From positions 72,608,894-72,672,893 of the forward strand of contig OY992537.1 in assembly GCA_963921195.1 (NCBI GenBank): a DNA stretch of 64,000 bases. The letters are read 5' to 3'. Source of the DNA: Pegoplata infirma. Lineage: Eukaryota; Arthropoda; Insecta; Diptera; Anthomyiidae. The position numbers were made by a program, and so were the translations under genes. Positions 10,100 through 20,679 of this stretch are shown here, piece after piece (position 1 is the stretch's first letter; every line of letters begins with the position of its first letter). The notes under the pieces were generated by a model that saw only the letters and a program-made list of their open reading frames with translations, was not told where the DNA came from and ran no database searches.

Positions 10100-10840
10100 C
10101 TTTATTTATCGTTTATTGTTTAATTGTGTAACTTCCTTTTCATTGTTATATGCGCTATTTTATCAATTGAAAGTTCCTATCTTTGGAAAAGTCTACACAT
10201 GTAGAAATCTCCTTGCGTCATTCGCAGCTCTGAAGGCCTTAGAGTCAAATACTGTAAAATCGGGAATAGTTTTGAATTGTATACAATCGCTTCGTCGAAT
10301 CAGTCAGCACACAATCAAGCTAATCTGGGTCCCAGGCCACAGTGGGGTCGCTTGGAACGAATTGGCTGATGAGTGTGCGAGGAATGGCTCTGAATCGGTG
10401 GGGGAACGTGTAGAACCTGACATCTCGGTTCCTATAGTGGAATTGATGAACGAAATTGATAGGATATCTGAAAATAGGATGAAGGATAGGTGGATATCAC
10501 TGATTACGTGCAGGATATCTAGAACCCTGTGGCCACTGCCGAATCCTAAGAGGACAAAAAGTCTTCTTACTTTTGGCAAACGGACGGTTAGCCTATTAGT
10601 TGGAGTACTTACAGGACACTGTATGATTGGCTGTATGATTTTCGATGACCTGGACTGCCTAAGCGGTGTCTCATTGACGTCTCTAGCGGAATACCTCAGG
10701 GAAACGGGGTGGTTTAAAAAGTAGAACTTTGTATCAGAGAGAGGAGAGGGGGAATATGATTAGGGGAATCACAATGGGCCTTATGGCCTCCGAGTGAACT
10801 CGCCAAATGGCGAGCGCCCATCCAACCTAACCTAACCTGG
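10100..10840 (+). pseudogene. LINE family A, RNase H and C-terminus with 3' UTR
   Basis: A frame of over 200 codons contains the C-terminal half of RNase H (ALKALESNTVKSGI, HTIKLIWVPGHSGVAWNELA, DECARNGSE) and the downstream RTLWPLPNPKRTKSLLTF and LVGVLTGHCMIG segments, ending in WFKK. The first catalytic motifs of RNase H and the whole RT are missing. The cysteine cluster seen in the family A copy at 24,937-25,862 is deleted between MIGCMI and DDLDCL. The 3' UTR (10,725-10,840) has GGGAATCACAATGGGCCTTA and CGAGTGAACTCGCCAAATGG and ends with repeated CCTAACCTAACCT. A diverged version of the same 3' UTR closes the copy at 18,320. Confidence 0.9.
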
Positions 10841-10849
10841 AAATCTCAA

Positions 10850-11830
10850 TGAGGCACTGATTTCAGAGCGATCGGAGTAGGATCCCGAAACCGTCATAAC
10901 TGAGTTCGCTGATCAGTTTTTTTAGTTCGCAGTAAGATGTAGTCGCTTGTATGCTCTTATTCCGTCGACTGTCCCCAAAAGTGTTGAATAAGCATTTGCG
11001 ACTCTCTCAACCTGAAAGCCGACATTGCTACTATTAGAGTAGATTAAAGAGGTCCTATGCACTACGACCATAAAGATCTTTAGTGCAGCCTGAAAATGGT
11101 GCCCTAAATATTTAGGCTTCTAATAAAGCCGGAAATTCTGTTTGGTTGGGATTTCCATACGTCAGTCGGAGATATCAGGTGTCCCCTTAGATGTCGAATC
11201 CTTCTATCAGTCATTCTTGGGTATGTACAACGAAAATGTTTTGCTGTTTCCTACTCTATTTCGCCGAATCTGCACATGTCTGTGCTAGATACAATTCTTT
11301 TACTAAGGTGGTACCGTACCTACGCGTAGGTAACAATGTCATGTTAGGTAGGATGATAAGATTCGGAGATCCTTCTGGTCCAAAGATCGTTTCGCTTACC
11401 TTTGGCCAGCGCAAAAGTTCCAGTATTCAATGAATCTTGAAATATTCCTATATTTTAAGTCTTTCCCTAACATGCCCCGATGGCAAACCAAAGAATGGTT
11501 CCGGGGCAATGAAGGGTCGCTAGGCACAACAATTTACCAGACAATCGGCATGTTCTCCGTATACCCTGCCGACCCGAAATCCAGACTTAGGTCTGGTCAT
11601 TATTCCGTCCAAGTTCATTGAAAGATTCAACACATTTAAAAACCAGTCAAGATAACACATCAAAATCTACAAGAGCTTTCAGTGCAGCCTGAATGTCAGA
11701 CATTTTGTGCATATATACATGAACCTTTGCCCTTCTTCGAAGACATTCGGTTGCATATATATGGATGACATATAATTCTGCTGAAATAGTGAAGGCTATT
11801 TTCCAATGGCAAAGCAAGTTAAAATTTTAG
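10850..11830 (-). pseudogene. LINE family C, RNase H and cysteine-tail fragment
   Basis: On the minus strand, 11,800-11,650 encodes an RNase H core (AELYVIHIYATECLRRRA, then SDIQAALKALVDF). Further on, 11,275-11,170 encodes the zinc-binding tail, with CRFGEIE, a stop, ETAKHFRCTYPRMTDRRIR and HLRGHL. The spacing resembles the CX2C-H-C tail of other LINE copies here, with one Cys changed to Gly. Several stops and frame changes intervene. It abuts the family A 3' end in the opposite orientation. Confidence 0.75.
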
Positions 11831-12570
11831 TATAAATCCTTTATCCTTATTAGTTTGCATGGGCCAATGGTCTTGATGTAGATGGCCACGGGTATAATGT
11901 TGAGTATCAATGCCAGACCCTTGGGGTGTTAATCTCATAGCACCAGTGATGAGAAGCAATAGGATAGTTCCTTGCAACAGATATTGATTGTCTGTAAATC
12001 CGGACAAGAAAAATCATGTTGAATTTGCTAAGAATTGATAATAAGCGATTAATAAGAAATTTGGACCAAAAAGTCCAGCTGTCTTAAGGGTTGTCGCTGC
12101 TTTGTGCACCACACCGAAGCCGTCGTCAGTGCTATGTAGATATCTTTACGCTAGCTCAGCAAAGTTTGAACACGAACACGGTTGGTTCGATATTTAAAAT
12201 GGCCTATAATAGTATGACCTCCTGGATCGAGTACCGCTAAAGGTTCAATGTGATCTTCCGATCTGATACTGTCTAAAAGAATGGATCCAGTTTCTCAAAT
12301 GGTATCAGCAATTCTTAAAACCGAAGTGTTTACTATTTTTGACGTGGTGGCTTAGATAAGTGGATATATACTTACTCAAGTAGATGTGCTTATCACATTA
12401 CGGGAATGGACCGGATACCAGAAATTTTGTGTGGATGAAGACACAATAAAACATTTGACTATTGTTTCCCAGAATTTTCGAGTTGTAAGCTGTGGATAAT
12501 GTCTACTCTTTTCGTGAACAAAATCCAATTTCGACAAGTCTCTGTAAGGTACAAAGGACTTATAAAAATC
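11831..12570. other. Probable old LINE-derived or unique DNA, not resolved
   Basis: The base composition resembles the flanking LINE remnants (less AT-rich than 12.7-14 kb), but I could not identify RT or endonuclease motifs on either strand. Confidence 0.4.
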
Positions 12571-12573
12571 TTA

Positions 12574-12702
12574 GTGCCAGTTTACAGAAGGCGAACGCTA
12601 CACACGAACGAAAATTTGACATGTATTTTGTTGTTGTTACAATAACAAAACACATGCAAAATTTTCGTTCGTGTCTATCGATCGCCTTCTGTAAACTGGC
12701 AC
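12574..12702. mobile_element. 129-bp palindromic MITE with TTA target (PIF/Harbinger-like)
   Basis: Almost complete hairpin: GTGCCAGTTTACAGAAGGCG at the left and its inverse at the right, enclosing ACACGAACGAAAATTT-type arms and a short loop of GTTGTTGTTACAATAAC. TTA is duplicated at 12,571-12,573 and 12,703-12,705. The 3-bp TTA/TAA target is typical of PIF/Harbinger; family assignment is inference. Confidence 0.85.
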
Positions 12703-12705
12703 TTA

Positions 12706-14099
12706 GCAACATGGACTTGTTTAACTATTATTTTCAGTTTAAATCTGAATAATGCAGGGTATATCAAATTCGACTATCTTTTTTGATCAAAAACTCTTGC
12801 TGGTTTTTATAATACATTTTTTCTATCATAGTGGAAGGTGTAAAATTAAGTGTTTTTTTAACACTCTTCACTGAACATTTGGCTTTAGAAATTTTCTATT
12901 TCCCCTCTCTTTTACCACCTTTCTTACGCTGTAAAATATTTTGTTGTCATGAATTTTCATGTTGTCACACGTCCTTATCTACTAATGGCCTATTAAGCCA
13001 TGTGTCGTGTGTTTGTTAAGTGTTGTAAAATGGTCTAAAATGTTCCCATTTCATTGTTGTTGCTGCTCTTAAACAGTTTGAGGTTTCATTCATTTGACTT
13101 TTCGGGCATGTGTGTTAAGCTAGAAAATATAAATTAGTTATTGGAAACTATTACAATTTTCTAACATGTAGTAAGAATTTATGGGGAATATAAATATTTA
13201 GCTTAGCACAAGGAAAAATTAAATATTTCTGAAGAGACATTTAAATTTATGGCAAATAAATTAGGAATAGAATAGATGGATTTCGTTAAAATTAAATGAA
13301 CAAATATTCTACAAGTAAAAAGGTGTTTTGGTTGCTACACTGGTTTGAAATTTCACTTAATGCACGGATCAGTTTTTAGGAATGCAGAAAAGTAAATGGA
13401 AGATTTTTGGTAAACACAACGATTCGGATTGTGGTGTCCGGGTTTTACCCTCTACATCTATAAAAGTTCCGACTTAAGGCAATTTTTAAATGGCCTTGAC
13501 GTTGTTGTCAGAGTTTTTAATATACCAATACATTCAAGTTTCGCCAGGTCATACAAAGTCGGTATTGCTATTCCCTGTAATCAGCTTCAGCATCGCTTTC
13601 AGGGAACTTGCAACTTGGGGCACACGGAAAATAAAAAAAATTGGTTTTAGCTGGAACGGAGTTTCAGTTGACAATATTGTCCAGATGCTGTGGCTTAAGT
13701 GTAGGCTGAGTTTCTTACCTTGGGTTCCGTTTACAGCTTTCGACTTGAAAACAATGAAATCTAAGATCTTTATAATCAGATATTATATTTGCTAATATCT
13801 TTTTCAGTAATTATTGTCAAACAGTCTGGCTTCACTTATGTCTTTAAATTTATTCACTATTCAATATTGTTCGACTGTCCGTTATTACTAGGAATGTCGC
13901 GAATAGTATATTCGGCAATTTACCTAATATTTACTATTTGGTTTAAATCAAATAATTCATTCCATCGCAACTTTTCTTTTCACGATATTTTCTTAACTAA
14001 CTATGTTCGAAGATGAACTACAATAATTATTTTTATTAAAAACATTGGAAAGACTATAAAGGAACTAAAATTATATCAGACAACTTCAGGAAGGTCCAA
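12706..14099. other. No recognised gene or repeat
   Basis: Contains a frame of about 100 codons at 13,490-13,795 and another at 13,789-14,016 on the plus strand, without recognisable domains. Composition becomes AT-rich beyond 13.1 kb. Possibly ancient LINE DNA upstream of the RT fragment that begins near 14,120, but this is not supported by motifs. Confidence 0.4.
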
Positions 14100-14146
14100 T
14101 ACGCATATCTTAAAGGTAGGGGACGGATTTAAGTGGTGTTGTCAGG

Positions 14147-14843
14147 TTGACTAAGGATACTCTTTTCAAAAAGGAGTGTGTTTCGACAGTATTTTTGGAC
14201 ATGGAAGGTGCGTTCAATAATGTCAAAATATCATCAATTCTTCATGCCTTGGAAAATACATGCACGAACACACAGGTTACTCTATGGACGGCCAATATGC
14301 TGAAGCGAGGAAAGTTGTTACAAGGGGCACTCCGCAAAGGAAGGTGTAGAATCTTTTAATAAATAAGATCCCCAAGTCACTTAACGAAATGGGTTCCAAG
14401 GATCACAATGTGGTTAGCCTATTCTGACGACGTTGTAATCCGAATCAAAGGTAAGTTTTTAGCAATGATAAGTCTTGGAATTAGCACTAATTCTCTCGAC
14501 GTTAGGAGTTATTCCTCCTAAAACCCTAAATCGTTTTGTTCCCAAAAACGACAAAGATAGACAGGTTTGATCTTCCCAAGTTAGATGGAACCACCCTGGT
14601 ACTATCTAAGGAGGAGAAATACCTAGTCGACCTGACTCAAAGCTTTCTTTGAAAAGGAGTACAGAGGAAATGATGAATATGTAGTTATATGCTTTTTACA
14701 ACTGCAGGCGAAGTTTCGGAAGAAGGTGGTGTCTAAAACCGTATATCGTCCTCTGGATGTATGGCACAGGAGTCGCTATAAGATCGGTAATCCAGGCCAG
14801 CGATGCTCAAGAATTAGCCTACAGCAAAATCAGCGGTAACAGG
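14147..14843 (+). pseudogene. LINE family A reverse transcriptase fragment
   Basis: Motif A is present as VFLDMEGAFNNV. After a deletion and a stop, motif C appears as AYSDDVVI at about 14,418-14,441, a form of the catalytic Y/F-x-DD. Downstream are KEEKYLVDLTQS-like and further palm/thumb residues in broken frames. The part between A and C, including the SQGGVLSP motif B, is largely missing. Reverse transcriptase in these elements performs target-primed reverse transcription; this copy cannot. Confidence 0.8.
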
Positions 14844-16729
14844 ACATAATCCCCACACACTCAAAATAATACATTAGTAGATTTACTAATTTTTTTTTGC
14901 TAATGCTAGTAAGCTAACTTTTAGCAAATTCTTAGTTGAGATTAACATGTTAGCAAAAATTTCTTGTTAACTTCACTTAGCGCATTAGCAATTTTAAACA
15001 AAATTTTAACTATTTTTTTTGCTAAATTTAAAATTGAGTTGACTAAATTTTTACAAGCCTTTTTGCTAATATTAGCAAAAATAAATGCTATTTTTTTTTT
15101 ATTTTCAGAAAACTTAAAATGGCGCTATCTCGGGAACTAAGCCAGATAGAGCAAAATGGAGGCCATTTTTGGTTCTCGCCGGTCCTCTTCACATGTGTGG
15201 ACCCTAATGGGTCCTAACTTTGGATCCAAAAAAGTTAGCATTCCCGAAAATTTTAAAATGCTCATATCTTGGTTAATATTGCCGACATAACAAAAAGTCC
15301 AAAAGCATTTTTGTAGCTCTCAACACGTAGAACAAGACCGCAAAATGATCAAAAGCTCGCCGAGTAATATTTTTGAAGTTATCTAAAATCACGTATCTCA
15401 AAAACTAAGCAAGGTAGAGCGAAACGGACACAAATTTTGGATCAAAAACTATGACGATTTTTAAGGAACCCAACTAAGTCTAGGCCCATCGGGGTCTGGA
15501 CCTCTCGGGTCCGAACTCAATGGGGTCCTCAAATGTGTATGAACTAAGTTGAAATAGAAAAATTTTCAATTTTTCTTCTGCATTTTTTCAACTTGAACCC
15601 TTATAACAAATATAATTAGAGCCCGTGCTCGATCTGTACTTACAGAAAAAATCAAATAAAATTACTGACAAAATATGTCGCCATTAGGCACGTCTCCGAA
15701 ACAGAAAAAGCAAATTCCTTCATTTGTGTCTGCAATTCCAGAACATGTTGGTAACCCTTGCAAAATAATGTAAGAGACAAAAAAGTTGAAAGAAAGTATT
15801 AAGTGAGGTTGAGATTGCTAGAAATAGAATTGTAGTGTTGGAAACTGTCAAAATTTATTCTGTAGAAACTATAAATATTCACATACATATATAAAAAACA
15901 GTTTTCATTAACAAGACAAACCGACATTTAAAATCCTACTGAAGATGACACTAACTGGGGTGTTTGAAACCGGTATAGGAAATACCAGAAATGTCTATAA
16001 TTTTTAGAAATTCAATTTTTCTTCTGCATTTTTTCAACTTGAACCCTTATAACAAATATAATTAGAGCCCGTGCTCGATCTGTACTTACAGAAAAAATCA
16101 AAGAAAAAATTTAGTTAACTAATTTTTGGCAAAACATTTTTGCTAACTTTGCCAAAAAAATTGTGGGTTCAAAATCAGCAAATTTTCTTGTAGGTTTACA
16201 AGCTTTTTTTGCTAACATTACAGTTTTTTTTTTTGAGTGCAGACATTTATCTCCATAAATGGAAATTATGACCGAATACTTTACGGTCATAATCCCCATA
16301 TTAGTTGTGGGGACAATGACCGTTTCCAAAACGGTCATAATCCTGATGGGGATTATGTCCATTCCCTTTTGAGACTACAACCGAATCTTTTTTGATCATA
16401 ACCCCGATTCATATTGTGGAAACTAGCAATAAGTCCAAAACAATTTCGGTCATAATCCCCTTATTTTACGTAGATAGTGGACTTAATGCATGGAGTCTGT
16501 AATCCGTAACCCCGGCCGAAGGCCAGACGCGCAGAAAAACTTTTAGGATCAAAAATAATATTTAAATAATTGTTGGGATTATGACCAACTAGTATAGTAG
16601 ACGCAATGTTTTGTGTCCGAATTATTTTGGGTCATTGTTCCCCACTACCTTTATGGTATATCTGACCGAATTAATTTCGGTCATAATCCCCAAAACGGAA
16701 ATTGGGATTATGACCGTGGGTGTTATGTC
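14844..16729. mobile_element. Element with GACATAATCCCCA ends, inserted in LINE A
   Basis: Starts GACATAATCCCCA and ends TGGGTGTTATGTC, an imperfect TIR. The right interior (16,260-16,720) is a cluster of GGTCATAATCCCC and its inverse GGGATTATGACC at irregular spacing, at least eight occurrences. A second element (14,858-16,239) sits close to its left end. A clear TSD was not found, so boundaries are provisional. Confidence 0.6.
14858..16239. mobile_element. Nested element with CACTC...GAGTG ends and 2-bp target duplication
   Basis: Begins CACTCAAAATAATAC and ends TTTTTTTTTGAGTG, flanked by CA on both sides. The left and right subterminal parts are rich in TTAGCAAAAA and TTTTTGCTAA in opposite orientation. 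Inside, an ~90-bp segment with CTTGAACCCTTATAACAAAT and GAGCCCGTGCTCGATCTG occurs twice directly (about 15,567-15,657 and 16,010-16,100). No transposase frame seen. CACT-starting ends with 2-3 bp TSDs are known from CACTA/EnSpm elements, but membership is not established. Confidence 0.6.
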
Positions 16730-16739
16730 ATGTCACCAA

Positions 16740-17212
16740 AATCGGCTCTCAGGTTAAGAGAGTCGCAAATGGTTAAGCAACGCTCTTCGGGACACTCGAC
16801 GATATTATCAAGAACGGTATGCGGGACGGAACTGAAACAAAAACCTACTACATCTCATCGCAGAAGAACTTTGACAGAATCTTCGAAGTCTATTTGGCAA
16901 CTGGAGAAGACTAGGCGGAATACTCTGTTATGACAGAGAATGGAATCTCAACTTTAATGGACGGGTCGAAGATGGAGATTGTTACGGGTACGGGAGTATA
17001 TTCTGAACGCCTTAAAATCAGTTCCTTATTGAGACTTCCGGGCAAGTGTAGAGTTTTCCAGGCAGAGGTACTTGCACTTGATAAAGCAGCGCAGATGATT
17101 TTGACAAGGGACTTACGTTCTTGCAACATAAAAATTTTCGTGGATAGTAAAGCAGCTTTGAAGGCCATGGAGTTAAACACTGTTAAGTCGGAAATCGTTA
17201 GGAACACTCTAA
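16740..17212 (+). pseudogene. LINE family A RNase H, first half
   Basis: Upstream broken frames continue the RT-RNase H linker. From 16,930 one frame encodes MDGSKMEIVTGTGVYSERL, then FQAEVLALDKAAQMILTRD and KIFVDSKAALKAMELNTVKS. The catalytic positions of RNase H are present: Asp in DGSK, Glu in AEVLAL and Asp in VDSKAA. Translation then runs into the inserted element after IVRN. The second half, with the remaining His/Asp region, resumes at 17,698. Confidence 0.85.
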
Positions 17213-17443
17213 ATAACGCATGTAATCTTACTATTAAAAATTGGGTAAATTTTTGTTGAATAGCACGCATTATGTGTTAATATAAACACTAAATGCGTAT
17301 AATAAATTCAAACCAATTAAACACAGCAAATTAAAAATATTATCCGTTAATTCAAATATTTTACACACAAATGCGTAAATAAAATTGTCGAACTACATAC
17401 ATGCACACATGTTAAATAACTAAAACGCCAGATAAAAGTATAA

Positions 17444-17517
17444 GCTTCCGTAGCGTAGTGGTTAAGAAGTGTACTTTCAAATCAGAAGGTGGCGAGTTCG
17501 ATGCTGGCTGGCGCCGC
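17444..17517 (+). ncRNA. tRNA-like (SINE-type) sequence
   Basis: Contains a Pol III box A-like TAGCGTAGTGGT at 17,451-17,462 and box B-like GAGTTCGATGC at 17,494-17,504, about 31 bp apart, followed by a run of 17 T, a strong Pol III terminator. The acceptor stem does not pair (GCTTCCG against the 3' GGCGCCGC), so it is a tRNA-derived relic, not a working tRNA gene. It could be a SINE head inside the CACTC element. Confidence 0.55.
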
Positions 17518-17621
17518 ATGTTTTTTTTTTTTTTTTTGATTTTTTGTTATATTTTATTCACCTCTTTTTTATTTAAATTGACCTCATGTGGTCAATTTAT
17601 TCAATTTACACATTCAGAGTA

Positions 17622-17676
17622 AAATTACCCAATTTATAGTAGGAGTCCAGTTTCCTACTATAAATTGGGTAAATTT
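17622..17676. repeat. Perfect 23-bp inverted repeat
   Basis: AAATTACCCAATTTATAG continuing to GTAGGA, then an 8-bp spacer GTCCAGTT, then the exact inverse. It lies near the right end of the CACTC element and may be part of its subterminal structure. Confidence 0.85.
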
Positions 17677-17697
17677 CAACAAATTTTGATTTGAGTG

Positions 17698-18320
17698 AAC
17701 TCTATTCAATCTCTCCGCCAAATCCGTCAGCATACAGTCAAGCTAATCTGGTCCCTGGACACAGTGGGTTCGCTGGGCACGAGTTGGTTAATGAATGTGA
17801 GAGGAGGGACTCTGAGTCGGTGGCATCTCGTTTCCCTTAGTAGGGTTAATGAGCGCAGTAGACAGTATATAAGAGAATGTGATGAAGAATAGGTGTGAAT
17901 GTAGAATATCGCGAACCCTGAAAGAAAGTTTTATTACTTATGGTAAACGAAAGTTTAATAGGAAGTACTGACAGGAAATTGTATAATCGCCCAAATGGCT
18001 GTGCGATGGGAATCTCCGATAGGGACTATAGTAGGAGTTGTGGAGAACTGGTGGAGAAGGAGTCAGTGAAGCACTTGTGAATGTCCGGGTCTGATTAAGC
18101 ACTGCCTTAAGCATTTTGAGCAATGATTTTTCAACGACCTAAAATACCTATATGATCTCTCAGTGACTTCTCTAGCAGAATATCCTAGGGAATCGGGGTG
18201 GTTTAAGAAGTTGATCTTTGTAGCAGAAGGGGAGTAGGGATATGATAATTAAGGGAATCACAATGGGCTTTATAGCCCCCGAGTGAATTCTCCAAATGGT
18301 GGACACCCATACAACCAAAA
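17698..18320 (+). pseudogene. LINE family A RNase H second half, C-terminus and 3' UTR
   Basis: Resumes at NSIQSLRQIRQHTVKLIW and then, in another frame, a PGH-SGFAGHEL-like stretch. Later broken frames give CRISRTLKESFITYGKRK and the tail ending at GWFKK. The 3' UTR (about 18,215-18,320) matches the one at 10,840 but lacks the CCTAACC terminus. Multiple frameshifts and stops. Confidence 0.8.
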
Positions 18321-19614
18321 TTAAATTCATACAATTTTATAAAGATTTCAAAAATATTTTTCTACTGAACACTCGTTAGATTCTATGCACTTTCTTATAC
18401 TTTTTGGAAATTGGAACTTAATCATAACCTCATTGTTTTAAACTATGAATATATTTCTTAAAGTTTTCCCAATACTTCAAACAACTATCAGTATTAATAT
18501 TTTTCAATTTAAATCTCTCCAAATTGATGATGACAAATCTTTCGTAATTTCTGTCAACATTTTCCAAATTGTGGCTGACCAACAATGACAAGACAGACAG
18601 ACAAACAGACAGACACTCAAGTTATGCATTCTTCATTCGAATATGACAATTTAAATATTTTTATTTATTAAATTGTTTTTACAATTTTAAAATTTCCCTG
18701 GTTTTTATGAGGATTAAATTATTAAATATTTATAATATCATTAAGAAATACACTCAAAGAGATTTATAAGTATTTATGATTTAATTATAAAAACCTATTT
18801 ATTTTTAATACCGTCGTACAAGAGCATTCCAACTTACGGCGACGCCAGGGGAAACAGTAAAATTAACAAGAAATCAAAAACATCAACACATCATTTAGAG
18901 TAAAACGGACGGGACGGAATGAATGGACAGACAAAACAAATTGCTCACACCTTGGCCACAATAATTTGCCAACATTTCAACACATTTGTTGGTGTTGCTG
19001 GTTTCATGAAACCTCATAAATAGAAATTCAATAATGTTTTAATTTTTTTTTGCTTTCAACGATGTGTAGGAGAACAAAAAACGGTGGATGGTGGACATTG
19101 AAGGAAAGTAACATTATTCTTGTCTGTATTGTTGGCAATTTTCATAATTTTCCTGTTTATTTCGTTGTTGAAAAGATGACAACAAATTATGATATAATTA
19201 TGTTCATAATTTTCCGTAGAATACATTTTTCCCCTCCTCAGAGTCTTCTCTACGTGATCTTTAATTTGTTGGGATAAAGTAGAAAAAGAAAAAAAAATGT
19301 TTTCATTATTCCGTTTGGTATTGTTTATGTGCTTTTTGACCCATGAGGTGCTTGAATTGCTCATTAACATTGCTTTGGGTCTTGATCTCTAGGTCTTCTT
19401 CTTTATTTTTCTTATGCGTGATGTACAGTTTGTTTGGGAATATATTTTATTTTTTCAGAAAATGTTTTGTATTATTTTTCTTGTATGCATTTTAAAATGA
19501 TAATGGAAAAGCCTTGAATTCAAAAAGCATTTGTTTTTTAAAAAAATTAATAATGTAGATCTTAAGATTAACCATTCAAAGAGAATGAAACGAATGATAG
19601 ACTCATATTTGTAG
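18321..19614. other. AT-rich DNA with a short CAGACAGA tract
   Basis: Apart from a small GACAGACAGACAAACAGACA stretch at about 18,591-18,614, no repeat, TIR pair or coding domain was recognised. Open frames at 19,050-19,370 on both strands show no family resemblance. Confidence 0.45.
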
Positions 19615-20580
19615 AGAGATTGACCTGAGGTTGCTTACGCCAAGGCAACATGCATACAGCAAGGGTAGATCAATGGAAACAACTCTTCATGAGCTCGTTG
19701 GTACCATCGATATATCTCTTTTGGTAAAGGAGTACATTGTGGTGGCCTTTCTGGATATAGACGGGGCATTTAATAATGTCATCCCAGACTCGATAATTGT
19801 GACAGTGTCTAGTCTGGGAGTAAAGCGTGGGATCGTTTTAATGGTGGAAAATCTTGCTGCCAAAAGACGTATATCGTCTGAATTGGCAGCGTCTATCTTA
19901 TCTCGATTTGTCAATAGGAACACTTCACAGGGAGGTGTTCTTTCGCCACTTCTTTGGGACCTGGCACTGAATTCAATGCTAGATGTTACTAGAAGCACGT
20001 GGTTGTCATGTTGACGCATACGCGATAAGGGAAAATCACCTGCTAGTATTAAGGGACATTATTCAGGGTTCTCTTAAAGATCTGTAAAAATGGGCAAGAG
20101 ACTGTGGTCTGAGAGTTAATGCAAGTAAAACAGATCCTGTCTTGTTTAAAAGGAAAAATAAGATTCCTGCATTTGATTCTATTTCTCTGGACGGCACTGA
20201 AATCTCCTTCTCAGGTGAAGCCAAGTATCTTGGAGTATTTCTTGATAGGAAGTTGAATTCGAGGCGTAATATTGAGGAACGGGTGAGAAAAGCAACGATC
20301 GCTTTATATTCCTGTAAAAGGGCCATTTTAAAACAATTGGGCTTTAGCCCTAAAGTCGTTCATTGGATTTAAACAGCAGTGGTGCGTCCAATTCTGCTAT
20401 AAGGAATCATTGTCTGGTGGCCTGCCTTAGTCTTTATTACGAATTTACAAAGAATGCTTTTCGTACTACACCTACGACTGCATTAGAAATCCACCTTCAC
20501 CTGATACTACTGGAAATTATGGGTAGGCATTATGCGGCTACGTCGGCAATTTGACTGAATTGCACAATGCAATAGAAGAG
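19615..20580 (+). pseudogene. LINE family B reverse transcriptase
   Basis: A frame of over 120 codons contains LTPRQHAYSKGRSMETTLHE (fingers), motif A VVAFLDIDGAFNNV and motif B NRNTSQGGVLSPLLWDLALN. Motif C is damaged: the YADD region reads as AYA followed by a small deletion and frame change at about 20,015. The thumb follows in a second frame: KIPAFDSISLDGTEISFSGE, KYLGVFLDRKLNSRRNIEER and ATIALYSCKRAI, ending in a stop at 20,372. This is the best-preserved RT in the window. Its spacing fits R1/LOA/I-group LINEs. Confidence 0.92.
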
Positions 20581-20679
20581 CAGCGATTGTGGCCATATCG
20601 CGATCTTTAAGAAGATAAGAATACCAAAAAATGTGGACTGTGCTCCCTTTATGAGCCTTTTTGAGCGCCACATTACCAG

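Larger units (their letters stand above)
17213..17697. mobile_element. CACTC...GAGTG element carrying a tRNA-like sequence, inserted in RNase H
   Basis: Left end CACTCTAAATAACG, right end ATTTGATTTGAGTG, in the middle of the LINE RNase H codons; AA precedes and follows it. The interior holds a tRNA-like segment with a T-run (17,444-17,537) and a perfect 23-bp hairpin (17,622-17,676). AAATTGGGTAAATTT also occurs near both ends as a direct repeat (about 17,239 and 17,661). No protein frame. Confidence 0.65.
14100..18320 (+). mobile_element. LINE family A copy split by two insertions
   Basis: One decayed LINE copy read in pieces: RT at 14,147-14,843, RNase H first half at 16,740-17,212, RNase H second half and C-terminus with 3' UTR at 17,698-18,320. 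The pieces join in order on the same strand, and the missing segments are occupied by elements at 14,844-16,729 and 17,213-17,697. The 3' end (GGGAATCACAATGGGCTTTA, CGAGTGAATTCTCCAAATGG) matches the family A copy ending at 10,840. No endonuclease domain is visible, so the copy was 5'-truncated on arrival or eroded since. Confidence 0.85.

Noticed and set aside
17444..17517. Functional tRNA gene
   Set aside because: The acceptor stem does not pair and no clean anticodon arm forms; kept only as a tRNA-like relic.
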